Shown in pieces: positions 7,799-17,580 of a DNA stretch of 64,000 nt. The position numbers and the translations under genes were made by a program. Each line of letters begins with the position of its first letter. The first letter of the stretch is position 1. Origin of the DNA: Bradyrhizobium huanghuaihaiense (GTDB taxonomy: Bacteria > Pseudomonadota > Alphaproteobacteria > Rhizobiales > Xanthobacteraceae); the NCBI RefSeq assembly GCF_007830635.1, contig NZ_VLLA01000013.1, positions 169,199-233,198 of the forward strand. Reading direction: 5' to 3'. The notes under the pieces were generated by a model that worked only from the letters and a program-made list of their open reading frames with translations, was not told the origin of the DNA and did no database searches.

Positions 7799-8461
7799 TC
7801 AGTTGAGTTGCGCCATCAGCGCGTCGGCGCCCTTGTCGAGGCCGGCGGTGGCGGCCGCGAGCGCGCCGACGCTGGCCTTGATGTCGTAGGCGCCGGGATA
7901 TTGCTTGGTGACGTAGGCCGAGAGCAGGCGTGAGGTCGAAGCGTCGAAGATCTCGACGCCGTAGATGACCGAGCCGGTCAACATGCCCTCGCCGTCGCGT
8001 GCCGCCTGCACGCCGTTGTAGACCGCGCCGGCCATGTCGAAGCGGGAGAGCGTGCCGAGCACCGGCGTGTTGGTGACGGCGCCGGTCAGCGTCAGCCTGA
8101 TCCGCAGCGTGTTCGGCCCGCGCTCGCGCACCAGCGCGAAGCGGCCGCGCAGCCGGTCGGCGAAACAGTTCTGCATGTAGGCGGCGAGCGTCGCCTTGTC
8201 CTTGTCGGACATGTCGCCGAACTGGTGATCCCTGCCGCGATAGACCACGACGGGATCGAGGATCACTTTATTATATGAGCGCCAATCGACCGGCGTGGAA
8301 TAGCGGTAGGGCACGCGGCCGGAGGCGTCCGACTTGTCCGGGGCCATGTAGGCCGAGGACGCCATCTCCGAATAGGGCACGGGCGCGACCGAGGCGCAGC
8401 CGGCCGAGGTGACGCAAAGCACCAGCGCTCCCAGACCGCGCAGGGCGATCGAGCAATCCAT
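7799..8461 (-). CDS. DUF3313-type lipoprotein
   Basis: A 220-residue protein with a short hydrophobic N-terminus ending in the lipobox TSAGC, so the mature form should be lipidated at that Cys. The body (DWRSYNKVILDPVVVYRGRDHQF and RIRLTLTGAVTNTPVL) matches DUF3313, a family of outer-membrane-associated lipoproteins of unknown function. It starts at the ATG at 8461. A dyad typical of TetR operators lies about 170 bp upstream. It is likely in an operon with the DUF2147 gene. Confidence 0.75.
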   Translation of the reverse strand: MDCSIALRGLGALVLCVTSAGCASVAPVPYSEMASSAYMAPDKSDASGRVPYRYSTPVDWRSYNKVILDPVVVYRGRDHQFGDMSDKDKATLAAYMQNCFADRLRGRFALVRERGPNTLRIRLTLTGAVTNTPVLGTLSRFDMAGAVYNGVQAARDGEGMLTGSVIYGVEIFDASTSRLLSAYVTKQYPGAYDIKASVGALAAATAGLDKGADALMAQLN

Positions 8462-8628
8462 TCCAGACTCCTCTTGCGGCTTCTTTGGAAGGCCAACCTT
8501 TAAAGATGCAATGACGACCGCAGCCGCGCTTGGGACCAGACACGGCTGCGGCGCTCACCATTGCCGGCCCAAGGCATCGTCCGGGGCCTTTTCGGATACC
8601 CTGGGCCGTCTCAGTGTTTCCGTTTATA

Positions 8629-8646
8629 AAACCGACCAGTTGGTTT
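8629..8646. promoter_or_regulatory. TetR-type operator-like dyad
   Basis: AAACCGACCAGTTGGTTT is an 18-bp near-perfect inverted repeat of the ACCGACC-type form common for TetR/AcrR operators. It lies between the stop of the TetR gene (8731) and the start of the lipoprotein gene (8461), so it would control the lipoprotein-DUF2147 pair. The link to this particular TetR protein is inference. Confidence 0.5.
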
Positions 8647-8730
8647 GTAAAGTATCAAAAGAGAGCCCTGACACATTTGGCCGCAGGCGCGGTTTTGGGC
8701 AGCGCTCGGTTGGAATTCGTTAACGATGAA

Positions 8731-9369
8731 TCAGGCGCGCTTGCGCGGGGTTGCCGCCTTGGCCGCCGATGCCGCTCCGGATTTTGCGACACGCTTCGTG
8801 GCCGGCTGTTCGAGGCCGGTCCACTGCCCGTCGTCGAGCAGCCGCGCGAACAGCCGCTGGTGCTCGTCCTTGCTGAGCGGCGACATGCCGAACAATGAGC
8901 TCAGCAGCAGTCCGAGCGCTCCGGCCCAGCGCAGCATCGCGAGATCGGGGTCTGTGGCTTCTTCCTTGATCGCCGTCATCCGCTTCGTCTCGAGTTCGCG
9001 CGGCAGCGCCATCAGGCCAGGATTTTCAACCATGGCCGCAACCAGGGCCAGCGCGGCGGAATTCGGCGAGCTCGCCGCTTCCCTGATCGTGGCAAGCTGG
9101 GTTGCCAGATTGGGATTTGCCGAGGTCGCGCTCACCTTCGCCATGTAGCGGGTCGAGAACTCCTCGAAATGCGCCATCTGCCGCTCGAGCAATGCCTTCA
9201 GCACCGCCTCCTTGGTGCGGAACTGGTGCATCACCCCGCCCTTGCTGAGGCCGCTCTCGCGCGCGATCGCATCGAGCGTCAGCCGGCCAGGCCCGTCGCG
9301 CGCGATGATCGCGATGGCCGCTTCGAGCGCAGCGTTGCGGGACCGTTCGGAGCGCGTGGCATTGTCCAT
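8731..9369 (-). CDS. TetR/AcrR family transcriptional regulator
   Basis: A 212-residue protein starting at the ATG at 9369. Residues about 10-55 (AALEAAIAIIARDGPGRLTLDAIARESGLSKGGVMHQFRTKEAVLKALL) are a TetR helix-turn-helix; the remaining two thirds is the ligand-binding helical domain. It ends in a basic Ala/Lys-rich tail. The gene is divergent, with 216 bp between, from the peptide-type ABC importer at 9586, and a TetR-like dyad lies downstream of it. Either transporter or lipoprotein genes could be its targets; the ligand is unknown. Confidence 0.85.
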   Translation of the reverse strand: MDNATRSERSRNAALEAAIAIIARDGPGRLTLDAIARESGLSKGGVMHQFRTKEAVLKALLERQMAHFEEFSTRYMAKVSATSANPNLATQLATIREAASSPNSAALALVAAMVENPGLMALPRELETKRMTAIKEEATDPDLAMLRWAGALGLLLSSLFGMSPLSKDEHQRLFARLLDDGQWTGLEQPATKRVAKSGAASAAKAATPRKRA

Positions 9370-9585
9370 GGCGGACTTGTCTCCGTGACACGCCGATGAA
9401 TCAAGTGAAAACAGGACGCGCTGTACATTTTTTGTGCGAACCCTGTCGAGACTTTCATCTTGCGGCGCCGAATGAGACTGTGTGAGCCTCGATACCGGAT
9501 GGGGACTGGGATGGGCCGGCCGTCGCTTTGCGCGCGAGGACGTCGCGAAGCGTTTGCGGCTGGCCGCGCTTGAGAAAGATAAGAT

Positions 9586-11136
9586 ATGCCAAAACGCGTG
9601 TTGCTCGGTCTCCTCCTCGCTTGCGGCCTCACGGCCCCGGCGCTGGCGCAAGAGCCGAAAACGGGGGGCGTGATCAATGCCGTGATCCAGCCCGAGCCGC
9701 CCGGCCTGATGCTGGCTCAGGTCCAGAACGGCCCGACCCAGATGGTCTCGGGCAACATCTTCGAGGGCCTGCTGCGCTACAGCCCGAAGCTCGAGCCGCT
9801 GCCGGAGCTTGCCGAAAGCTGGAGCGTCAGCGAGGACGCCAAGATATACACCTTCAAGCTCAAGAAGGGCGTGACCTGGCATGACGGCAAGCCCTTCACC
9901 GCCGCCGACGTCCTGTTCTCGATGGAGATGCTGAAGCAGACGCATGCGCGTGCCCGCACCAATCTGGCACAGGTCGACAAGATCGAGACGCCGGACGACT
10001 ATACGGTGGTCTTCACGCTGAAGCAGCCGTTCGGACCGTTCCTCGGCATCTTCGAGGTCGGCTCGATGCCGATGGTGCCGAAACATCTCTACGAAGGCAC
10101 CGACTGGAAGACCAACCCCTACAACAACGCGCCCGTCGGCACCGGCCCCTTCATGTTCAAGGAGTGGCAGAAGGGCTCGTTCATCCGCCTGGTCAAGAAC
10201 CCGAACTACCACGAAAAGGGCAAGCCCTATCTCGACGAGATCTACTGGCAGATCATTCCCGACGCGGCTGCGCGCTCGGTGGCGTATGAGACCGGTAAGG
10301 TCGACGTGCTGCCCGGCGGCTCGGTGGAGAATTTCGACGTGCCGCGGCTGTCCAAGCTGAAGGACACCTGCGTCACCGGCGCCGGCTGGGAGTTCTTCTC
10401 GCCGCTGTCCTGGCTGTGGCTGAACAACCGCCAGGGTCCGCTCGCCGACAAGCGGGTGCGGCAGGCCGTCATGTACGCGATCGACCGCGATTTCGCCAAG
10501 GACGTGATCTGGAACGGACTCGGCAAGGTGGCGACCGGCCCGTCCGCCTCGACCATCAAGTACTATACGGACGACGTGAAGAAATATCCGTACGATCCGG
10601 CCAAGGCCAAGGCGCTGCTGAAGGAAGCCGGCTACAAGGGCGAGAAGATCCGCCTGCTGCCGCTCGCCTATGGCGAGACCTGGCAGCGCTGGGGTGAAGC
10701 GGTGAAGCAGAACCTCCAGGACGTCGGCATGACCATCGAGACGATCGCCACCGACGTTGCCGGCGGCAACCAGAAGATCGGCGATTGGGACTACGACATC
10801 GCCTTCACCTATCTCTACCAGTATGGTGATCCCGCGCTCGGCGTCGGCCGCAATTACATCTCCAGCAACATCGCCAAGGGGCAGGTCTTCAACAACGTCG
10901 AGGGCTACTCCAACCCTGAGATCGACAAGCTGTTCGCCGACGGCGCGACCGCGACCCCGGATTCCAAGCGCAAGGAGATCTACGACAAGGCGCAGAAGAT
11001 CCTGGTCGAGGACGTGCCGGTGGCCTGGATGCTGGAGCTGCAATTCCCGACCATCACGCGCTGCAAGGTCAAGAACCTGATCACCACGGGGATCGGGGTC
11101 AATGACGGCTTCAAGGACGCATGGCTCGACAAGTGA
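9586..11136 (+). CDS. ABC importer solute-binding protein, peptide/opine type (SBP_bac_5)
   Basis: A 516-residue periplasmic binding protein with a signal peptide (residues 1-22, cleaved after ALA). The family 5 features are EPPGLMLAQVQNGPTQ, WHDGKPFTAADVLFSMEM and NPNYHEKGKPYLDEI. The first of five reading units, it is followed by two permeases and a fused ATPase, which together form a complete importer of the dipeptide/oligopeptide/nickel class. The actual ligand cannot be read from sequence. GAGAAAG precedes the ATG. A family D repeat separates it from the permeases. Confidence 0.9.
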   Translation: MPKRVLLGLLLACGLTAPALAQEPKTGGVINAVIQPEPPGLMLAQVQNGPTQMVSGNIFEGLLRYSPKLEPLPELAESWSVSEDAKIYTFKLKKGVTWHDGKPFTAADVLFSMEMLKQTHARARTNLAQVDKIETPDDYTVVFTLKQPFGPFLGIFEVGSMPMVPKHLYEGTDWKTNPYNNAPVGTGPFMFKEWQKGSFIRLVKNPNYHEKGKPYLDEIYWQIIPDAAARSVAYETGKVDVLPGGSVENFDVPRLSKLKDTCVTGAGWEFFSPLSWLWLNNRQGPLADKRVRQAVMYAIDRDFAKDVIWNGLGKVATGPSASTIKYYTDDVKKYPYDPAKAKALLKEAGYKGEKIRLLPLAYGETWQRWGEAVKQNLQDVGMTIETIATDVAGGNQKIGDWDYDIAFTYLYQYGDPALGVGRNYISSNIAKGQVFNNVEGYSNPEIDKLFADGATATPDSKRKEIYDKAQKILVEDVPVAWMLELQFPTITRCKVKNLITTGIGVNDGFKDAWLDK

Positions 11137-11144
11137 GCATCTTA

Positions 11145-11283
11145 CCTCTCCCCGCCTGCGGGGAGAGGTCGAATGTGCGCGAAGCGCATATTCGGGTGAG
11201 GGGGTACAGGTCCATCGGCATTCTCACGTGTGGAGAGAGGCCCCTCACCCCAACCCTCTCCCCGCAAGAGCGGGGCGAGGGAG
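11145..11283. repeat. REP-type repeat, family D, inside the ABC operon
   Basis: The left stem CCTCTCCCCGC-CTG-CGGGGAGAGG, a central GGGTGAGGGG / CCCCTCACCC pair and a right CTCTCCCCGCAAGAGCGGGG stem lie between the binding-protein stop and the first permease. The same family occupies the same position in a second ABC operon (50724-50850). Confidence 0.9.
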
Positions 11284-11332
11284 CAGACTGCCCCAGTGGC
11301 TCCAGGTCCCGTTACAAGATATGATTCTCTAG

Positions 11333-12304
11333 ATGCTTTCCTTCGTTGCTCAGCGTGTCGTGAAGGGCGTGATCGTCCTGCTCGCGATCGTCGTCCTCAA
11401 TTTCTTCCTGATCCGGCTCGCGCCCGGCGATCCCGCGATCGTGATGGCGGGCGAGGCCGGCGCCAGCGACCAGGTCTTCGTCAAACAGCTTCGGGAGAAG
11501 TTCGGCCTCGACAAGCCGCTGCCCGAGCAGCTCTTCATCTACGTCAAGGGCGTCGCCACCCTCGACCTCGGCTTCTCCTTCCGCCAGCAGGCGCCGGTCG
11601 CCAAGCTGATCGGCGAACGGCTGCCGGCGACGCTGCTGCTGACGCTGACCGCCTTCGCGATCTCGCTGACGCTCGGCATCCTGTTCGGCACATTCGCCGC
11701 GCGCTTCGCCGGAACCTTTCTCGACACTGGCATCACCATCTTCGCGCTGATCTTCTACGCCATGCCGATCTTCTGGGTGGCGCTGATGGGCATCCTGCTG
11801 TTCTCGGTCACCATGGATTGGCTGCCGAGCTTCGGTTACGAGACGGTCGGCGCCAACCTGACCGGCCTTGCCCATGCGGTCGACGTCGCAAAGCACCTGA
11901 TCATGCCGGCGATGACACTCGGCCTGTTCTTCATGGCGACCTACACGCGCATGACACGCGCCTCGATGCTGGAGGTGAAGCGGCTCGACTTCGTCAAGAC
12001 GGCGCGCGCGAAGGGCCTCTCCGACGCCGTGATCCAGCGCCGCCACGTGCTGCGCAATGCGCTGCTGCCGGTCGTGACGCTTGCCGGCGTGCATTCCGGC
12101 ACGCTGATCGGCGGCGCCGTCATCACCGAGACCGTGTTCGCGTGGCCCGGCATCGGGCGGCTGATGTACGACGCGCTGCTGCAGCGGGACTACAATTTGC
12201 TGCTCGGCGTCTTCGTGATCTGCTCCGCCATGGTCCTCATCTTCAACCTCATCACCGACCTCGTCTATCGCCTGGTCGATCCGCGCATCGAATACGCCAC
12301 ATGA
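11333..12304 (+). CDS. Peptide-type ABC permease, DppB family
   Basis: A 323-residue inner-membrane protein with six predicted transmembrane segments. It opens MLSFVAQRVVKGVIVLLAIV and continues NFFLIRLAPGDPA, the N-terminal hallmark of DppB/OppB permeases. The ATPase-coupling EAA loop is at RMTRASMLEVKRLDFVKTARAKGL. It overlaps the next gene by four bases (ATGA), so translation is likely coupled. It forms the channel with the DppC-like partner. Confidence 0.9.
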   Translation: MLSFVAQRVVKGVIVLLAIVVLNFFLIRLAPGDPAIVMAGEAGASDQVFVKQLREKFGLDKPLPEQLFIYVKGVATLDLGFSFRQQAPVAKLIGERLPATLLLTLTAFAISLTLGILFGTFAARFAGTFLDTGITIFALIFYAMPIFWVALMGILLFSVTMDWLPSFGYETVGANLTGLAHAVDVAKHLIMPAMTLGLFFMATYTRMTRASMLEVKRLDFVKTARAKGLSDAVIQRRHVLRNALLPVVTLAGVHSGTLIGGAVITETVFAWPGIGRLMYDALLQRDYNLLLGVFVICSAMVLIFNLITDLVYRLVDPRIEYAT

Positions 12305-13140
12305 AACAGTTCTGGAAATCGATGCTGAGGAGCCCCAGCGGCGTCATCGGCCTCATCATCCTTCTCCTCGCGATCTCGGTCGCGGTGTTCGGGCCGATGC
12401 TGTTCCCGAACTCGCCCTGGCGCATGGTGCAGCGGCCGTTCCTGCCGCCCTTCACGCTCTCGGCTGTGCCGCTCGGCACCGACGCGCTCGGCCGCGACGT
12501 GTTCGCCGGCATGATCTTTGGCGCCCGCGTCTCGCTGCTGGTCGGTCTCGTCTCCACCCTGGTCGCACTGGTCGTGGGCGTGCCGATCGGCGCCATGGCC
12601 GGCTATTTCGGCGGCAAGGTCGACGACGCCCTGATGCGCTTCACCGAGTTCTTCCAGACCATTCCGAGCTTCGCGCTCGCCATCGTGCTGGTCGCGATCC
12701 TGCAGCCTTCGATCTACTCGATCGTGGCCTCGATCGCGGTGGTGAGCTGGCCACCGGTCGCCCGCCTCGTGCGCGGCGAGGTGCTGTCGCTGCGCACGCG
12801 CGAATATGTCCAGGCCGCCGTCGTGACCGGCCAGAGCAACAGCTGGATCATCCTTCGCGAGATCCTGCCGAACGCGCTGTCGCCGGTGATCGTGCTGGCC
12901 TCGCTGATGGTGGCGACCGCGATCCTCCTGGAATCCTCGCTGGCGTTCCTCGGCCTCGGCGATCCCAATTTGATCTCCTGGGGCTACATGGTCGGCGCCG
13001 GCCGCACCGTGATCCGCCAGGCCTGGTGGATCACGGTATTTCCCGGCGTCGCCATCCTGATCTCCGTGCTCGGGCTGAACCTGATCGGCGAAGGCCTCAA
13101 CGACGCGCTCAATCCGCGCCTGTCGCGGGAGGGCCGCTGA
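12301..13140 (+). CDS. Peptide-type ABC permease, DppC family
   Basis: A 279-residue permease starting at the ATG at 12301, overlapping the DppB-like stop. After a first membrane segment (IGLIILLLAISVAVFGP) it has the DppC-type sequence HPLGTDALGRDVF-like (here VPLGTDALGRDVFAGMIFGAR) and the EAA loop REYVQAAVVTGQSNSWIILREIL. It has about six membrane segments. Two bases separate its stop from the ATPase start. Coordinates upstream of 12301 in this frame are antisense-free read-through and not part of the gene. Confidence 0.9.
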   Translation: MKQFWKSMLRSPSGVIGLIILLLAISVAVFGPMLFPNSPWRMVQRPFLPPFTLSAVPLGTDALGRDVFAGMIFGARVSLLVGLVSTLVALVVGVPIGAMAGYFGGKVDDALMRFTEFFQTIPSFALAIVLVAILQPSIYSIVASIAVVSWPPVARLVRGEVLSLRTREYVQAAVVTGQSNSWIILREILPNALSPVIVLASLMVATAILLESSLAFLGLGDPNLISWGYMVGAGRTVIRQAWWITVFPGVAILISVLGLNLIGEGLNDALNPRLSREGR

Positions 13141-13142
13141 CG

Positions 13143-14750
<1,608 letters not shown>

Positions 14751-15121
14751 GGTGACCGGTCGCCGTTCATCGATCTCAGTGATGGTTCCAAAACTTGCGC
14801 GCTGCGCGAGACGAAACATATTCGATCCAGCAGCATTTGCTTCGTGAGACGATCCTTGCTGATGGCAGCAAGGGGTAAGTTGACACCAGCAAACGTTCGC
14901 TCGCCGGCGAGAGCCCTACAACGAACGTGACGCGGTGGAAGCTTCACAACGCAGCGCGTGAGCCACACCGGGACATTTCGGTTTCCGGGAGCATGGTCAC
15001 GCGCTTTTTATCCGGTCGTGACCGGCTACGCCGCTTCAAAGCCGAAGACGGCACCTTAGATAAGGATTGAATGATCGACGTCATCTCATGACGGACTCAC
15101 ACACCGATATTCGGAGCCAAC
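14751..15121. other. Intergenic region without a recognised gene
   Basis: These 371 bp follow the importer ATPase and precede the small-gene pair. I see no convincing coding frame on either strand and no member of the repeat families. A short perfect dyad CCGGTCGTGACCGG lies at 15012-15025, and the last 15 bp contain the GGAG site of the next gene. Confidence 0.6.
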
Positions 15122-15298
15122 ATGGGCGAAGTTATTCGATTTGTCTCAAAGTCCGAGCGCGAGCGAGCGCGCCTCATCGCGGAGGCCCGCGCGATCTACG
15201 ACAGCATCTTCCCGCCGGACGATCCGGCCAACGAGAGCCAGGGCAAGCCGGCGATCGGCCGCGCGTTCATCGGCCGCGACGGAGGTAACCTGTCGTGA
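15122..15298 (+). CDS. Small uncharacterised protein (58 aa)
   Basis: A 58-codon gene starting at the ATG at 15122, ten bases after a GGAG site. The product opens MGEVIRFVSKSERERARLIA and is highly charged in its first half (predicted helix), with an acidic/Pro segment (FPPDDPANE) in the middle. I do not recognise a domain; similar short MGEVIRF proteins seem common in Bradyrhizobium, from memory. The stop overlaps the next start (GTGA), and a perfect GGAGGT site for that gene lies within this coding sequence, so the two are translationally coupled. Confidence 0.65.
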   Translation: MGEVIRFVSKSERERARLIAEARAIYDSIFPPDDPANESQGKPAIGRAFIGRDGGNLS

Positions 15299-15504
15299 TC
15301 AAGATCATCGCGGTGCTCTGCAGCCTCGCCTCTCCCACCAATTGCCACGAGCAGATCGTCACCACCTCGGACTTCGCGCAGGTCTCGGTGCAGTCCTGCC
15401 TGATGGGCGCGCCGCAGCTCGCCGAATGGATGAACCAGCATCCGGCCGAACGCCTGGCGGCGTGGCGCTGCGTGATCGGCCAGCAGGCCGGCCGGGGCAT
15501 CTAG
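15295..15504 (+). CDS. Small uncharacterised Cys-containing protein (69 aa)
   Basis: A 69-residue protein starting GTG at 15295, overlapping the preceding stop by four bases and preceded by GGAGGT at 15281-15286. The sequence begins MIKIIAVLCSLASPTNCHEQ and has four cysteines (C9, C17, and two further in QSCLMG and WRCVIG). The pattern suggests a small exported or disulphide-bearing protein, although the hydrophobic N-terminus is short for a signal peptide. No known family comes to mind. Coupling with the 58-residue gene suggests a joint role. Confidence 0.65.
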   Translation: MIKIIAVLCSLASPTNCHEQIVTTSDFAQVSVQSCLMGAPQLAEWMNQHPAERLAAWRCVIGQQAGRGI

Positions 15505-15625
15505 GGCCGGCGGCCCGCTACCCCCAAGGACTTTCGAGCCGGAAGCAGCTCACGCAAGGCAGTGACGACGATCCATCGCCGGGGTAACCTCTCGTTGCGG
15601 CCATTGGCAGCAAGGGGGAAGCCGG

Positions 15626-16564
15626 ATGGAAGTCGCCAGCCTCGTTCTTCCCGTATTCGCGATCATCGTCACCGGCTGGCTCGCCGGTGAGGTGGGCTAT
15701 CTCCCACGATCGCTGGCCGACGCGCTGGTGCACTTCGCCTACAATGTGGCGATGCCGGCGCTGCTGATCGTCACGATCGCGCAGGAGCCGGCGCGCAATC
15801 TGCTGGAATGGCGTTTCCTGCTCGCCTTCGGCGGCGGCTCCCTGATCTGCTTCGCGCTGGTCTTCTTGGCGGTCCGCGCCGGCGGAAGGCATGATCTCGC
15901 CAGCAGCACGATCCATGGCATGGCGGCGGCGATGACCAATACTGGCTTCGTGGCGCTGCCGATCCTGCACGCGATCTACGGCCAGCCCGCCGTGCTGCCG
16001 GCTGCGGTGGCAACGGTGTTCGTCGCCGCCGTGATGTTTCCGATCACGGTCATCCTGCTGGAAAGGGACGCCCGCGGGTCGTCCGCGCAGTCCGCGGTCC
16101 TCGCCAAGCAGATCCTGCTCAATCCGATGGTCCTGTCGACACTCGTCGGCCTCGTCTGGGCGATCACGGGCCTGCCAATTCCGGCGCCGGTCGCGGCCTA
16201 TCTCAACATGATCGCCGCCGCGCTGACGCCCTGCGCATTGTTTGCCATCGGGCTCGGCCTGTCGGTCGAAGGCCTGCGGTCCAACCTGAAGACATCGTCC
16301 GCGCTCGCCGCCGTGAAGCTCGTGATCATGCCGCTGATCGTCTACGGACTTTGTGTGATCACCGGCCTCAACGCGCTCTACACCGTCGCCGCCGTGATAT
16401 GCGCCGCCGTGCCGACGGCGAAGACGGTGTACGTGCTGGCGCACGAGCACAAGGTCGAGGAGAAGCTGGTCGCGGCCACGGTCTCGGTCACGACAATGCT
16501 GTCGGTCGCGACGTTGCTGGTCGCGCTGTACCTTCTCTCCGGTCTCGCGACCGGAACGCGCTAG
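15626..16564 (+). CDS. AEC-family (auxin efflux carrier type) transporter
   Basis: A 312-residue integral membrane protein with about ten hydrophobic segments arranged as two five-helix halves. It starts MEVASLVLPVFAIIVTGWLAG and contains HFAYNVAMPALLIV and MAAAMTNTGFVALPIL, typical of the AEC family (MdcF, MaeP and related carriers). AEC proteins move malonate, malate or similar anions. No adjacent metabolic gene points to a substrate. It is convergent with the small exported protein gene at 16568, only three bases away. Confidence 0.85.
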   Translation: MEVASLVLPVFAIIVTGWLAGEVGYLPRSLADALVHFAYNVAMPALLIVTIAQEPARNLLEWRFLLAFGGGSLICFALVFLAVRAGGRHDLASSTIHGMAAAMTNTGFVALPILHAIYGQPAVLPAAVATVFVAAVMFPITVILLERDARGSSAQSAVLAKQILLNPMVLSTLVGLVWAITGLPIPAPVAAYLNMIAAALTPCALFAIGLGLSVEGLRSNLKTSSALAAVKLVIMPLIVYGLCVITGLNALYTVAAVICAAVPTAKTVYVLAHEHKVEEKLVAATVSVTTMLSVATLLVALYLLSGLATGTR

Positions 16565-16567
16565 GGC

Positions 16568-16855
16568 TTATCTCGTGGTATTGCTCCAGGTCGGAACCGA
16601 GTTGGTCACGCCGACCGAGGGCCAGCTATACGTTCCGATCGACGGCGCGGTAACGGTGCCGACCGTCTGGCCGGACGAGCCGTAAGCTGCCCTGGGCTGC
16701 GCAATTGGCGCGCCGGCACCGCCATAGGTCGGGCCCACCACGGTTGTGTTGTAATAATGCCTGCTCGAGCGGGCCTTCTTGGCTTCGGCTGCGAAGGGCG
16801 CAGCCAGCAGTCCGGCGGTAATGAGTGCGGCAACGGCCAGCTTCATGCTTGTCAT
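16568..16855 (-). CDS. Small exported protein of unknown function
   Basis: A 95-residue protein starting at the ATG at 16855 behind a strong GAGGAGGA site; the longer in-frame reading to 17200 overlaps a gene on the other strand and is unlikely. Residues 1-25 form a clear signal peptide (MTSMKLAVAALITAGLLAAP, then AEA). The mature part is basic at first (KKARSSRHYY) and then rich in Gly, Ser, Thr and Pro, with no recognised domain. Its low complexity suggests a cell-envelope or matrix protein. Function is unknown. Confidence 0.7.
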   Translation of the reverse strand: MTSMKLAVAALITAGLLAAPFAAEAKKARSSRHYYNTTVVGPTYGGAGAPIAQPRAAYGSSGQTVGTVTAPSIGTYSWPSVGVTNSVPTWSNTTR

Positions 16856-17036
16856 GGCTGATCCTCCTCGTTGGGGCGCCCCTTCGATCATCTGATCATG
16901 CATCGGACAATTTCCATAGGCCTCTCGTTCATAACTCCGTGCGCAAGCGAAGGTGCCGCAGTCGAGCGCGCCGCCTTCGGATGGACCCGAATCAGCGCTA
17001 CTGCATTGCCTGAACGACTTCCTGGACGCGAGTGAC

Positions 17037-17357
17037 ATGACCGGCCCTGAACTGAAGCAGCTTCGCAGCGACCTGTCCGACGTGATCGAGCGCAAGCTGA
17101 CGGCAGCCGATATGGCGAGACTCTGCGGATTGCCGGAGAAGGGCGGGGCCGACACCATCCGGCGCTGGGAGGTGAGCGGCCCGTCGCCGTCGGCGACCAA
17201 GGTGCTGCGCGTGCTCGCGATGGCGAGCGAGCGCTATCCGATCCTGGAGAAGTTCGACATCTTCGACCGCCACGACGTGCGCGAGGAGGATCGGCCGGCC
17301 AGGCGCGCAGCGTTCCGCGCGCAAATGCGCGACGAGGTGCTGCGGCGTCTTGGCTAA
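17037..17357 (+). CDS. Small XRE-like DNA-binding protein
   Basis: A 106-residue reading from the ATG at 17037; a GTG at 16953 would add 28 unremarkable residues. The segment ERKLTAADMARLCGLPEKGGADTIRRWEVSGPSPSATKVLRVLAMASERYP resembles an XRE-type helix-turn-helix with its typical conserved Trp, similar to the DNA-binding part of short regulators of phage or antitoxin type. No toxin partner is adjacent. The target is unknown and the assignment rests on the helix-turn-helix pattern alone. Confidence 0.6.
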   Translation: MTGPELKQLRSDLSDVIERKLTAADMARLCGLPEKGGADTIRRWEVSGPSPSATKVLRVLAMASERYPILEKFDIFDRHDVREEDRPARRAAFRAQMRDEVLRRLG

Positions 17358-17414
17358 CGAAAGGCGCGCGCAAGCTTGCCGGCAGCGCAAAATTAAGCCT
17401 TCCTTCAGCATTTC

Positions 17415-17429
17415 TTAAGCCGGCATTAA
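17415..17429. promoter_or_regulatory. Possible CtrA-type site upstream of the porin gene
   Basis: TTAAGCCGGCATTAA is a perfect TTAA-N7-TTAA spacing, the core of the alphaproteobacterial CtrA box, located 152 bp before the porin ATG. The trailing base is G rather than the preferred C. Two more TTAAG/TTAAT pieces are nearby. Confidence 0.35.
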
Positions 17430-17580
17430 GCACGAAAATCAATTGCAGCCCAACAAGTTAGGTTGGCTGCCGCTGTGCCACGGTTGTGACAGCATTTTCA
17501 TCAAAAGCGAGCTATCTGCAAAACCAACGACGGCGCGGAAAGCGCGCCAGCCGGGGATATGAGTGTTGGAGTTCAAGACT

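Noticed and set aside
8731..11043. A 770-residue antisense open frame covering the importer binding protein and joining the TetR gene
   Set aside because: Only its last 212 residues are a real protein (TetR, starting at 9369). The rest mirrors the binding-protein gene and has no motif.
14751..15121. A possible tRNA or small RNA in the empty 371 bp
   Set aside because: I could not fold a cloverleaf, and only a short dyad at 15012-15025 is present.
16856..17200. Upstream extension of the small exported protein
   Set aside because: It overlaps the XRE-like gene on the other strand, and the signal peptide with a strong ribosome site starts at 16855.
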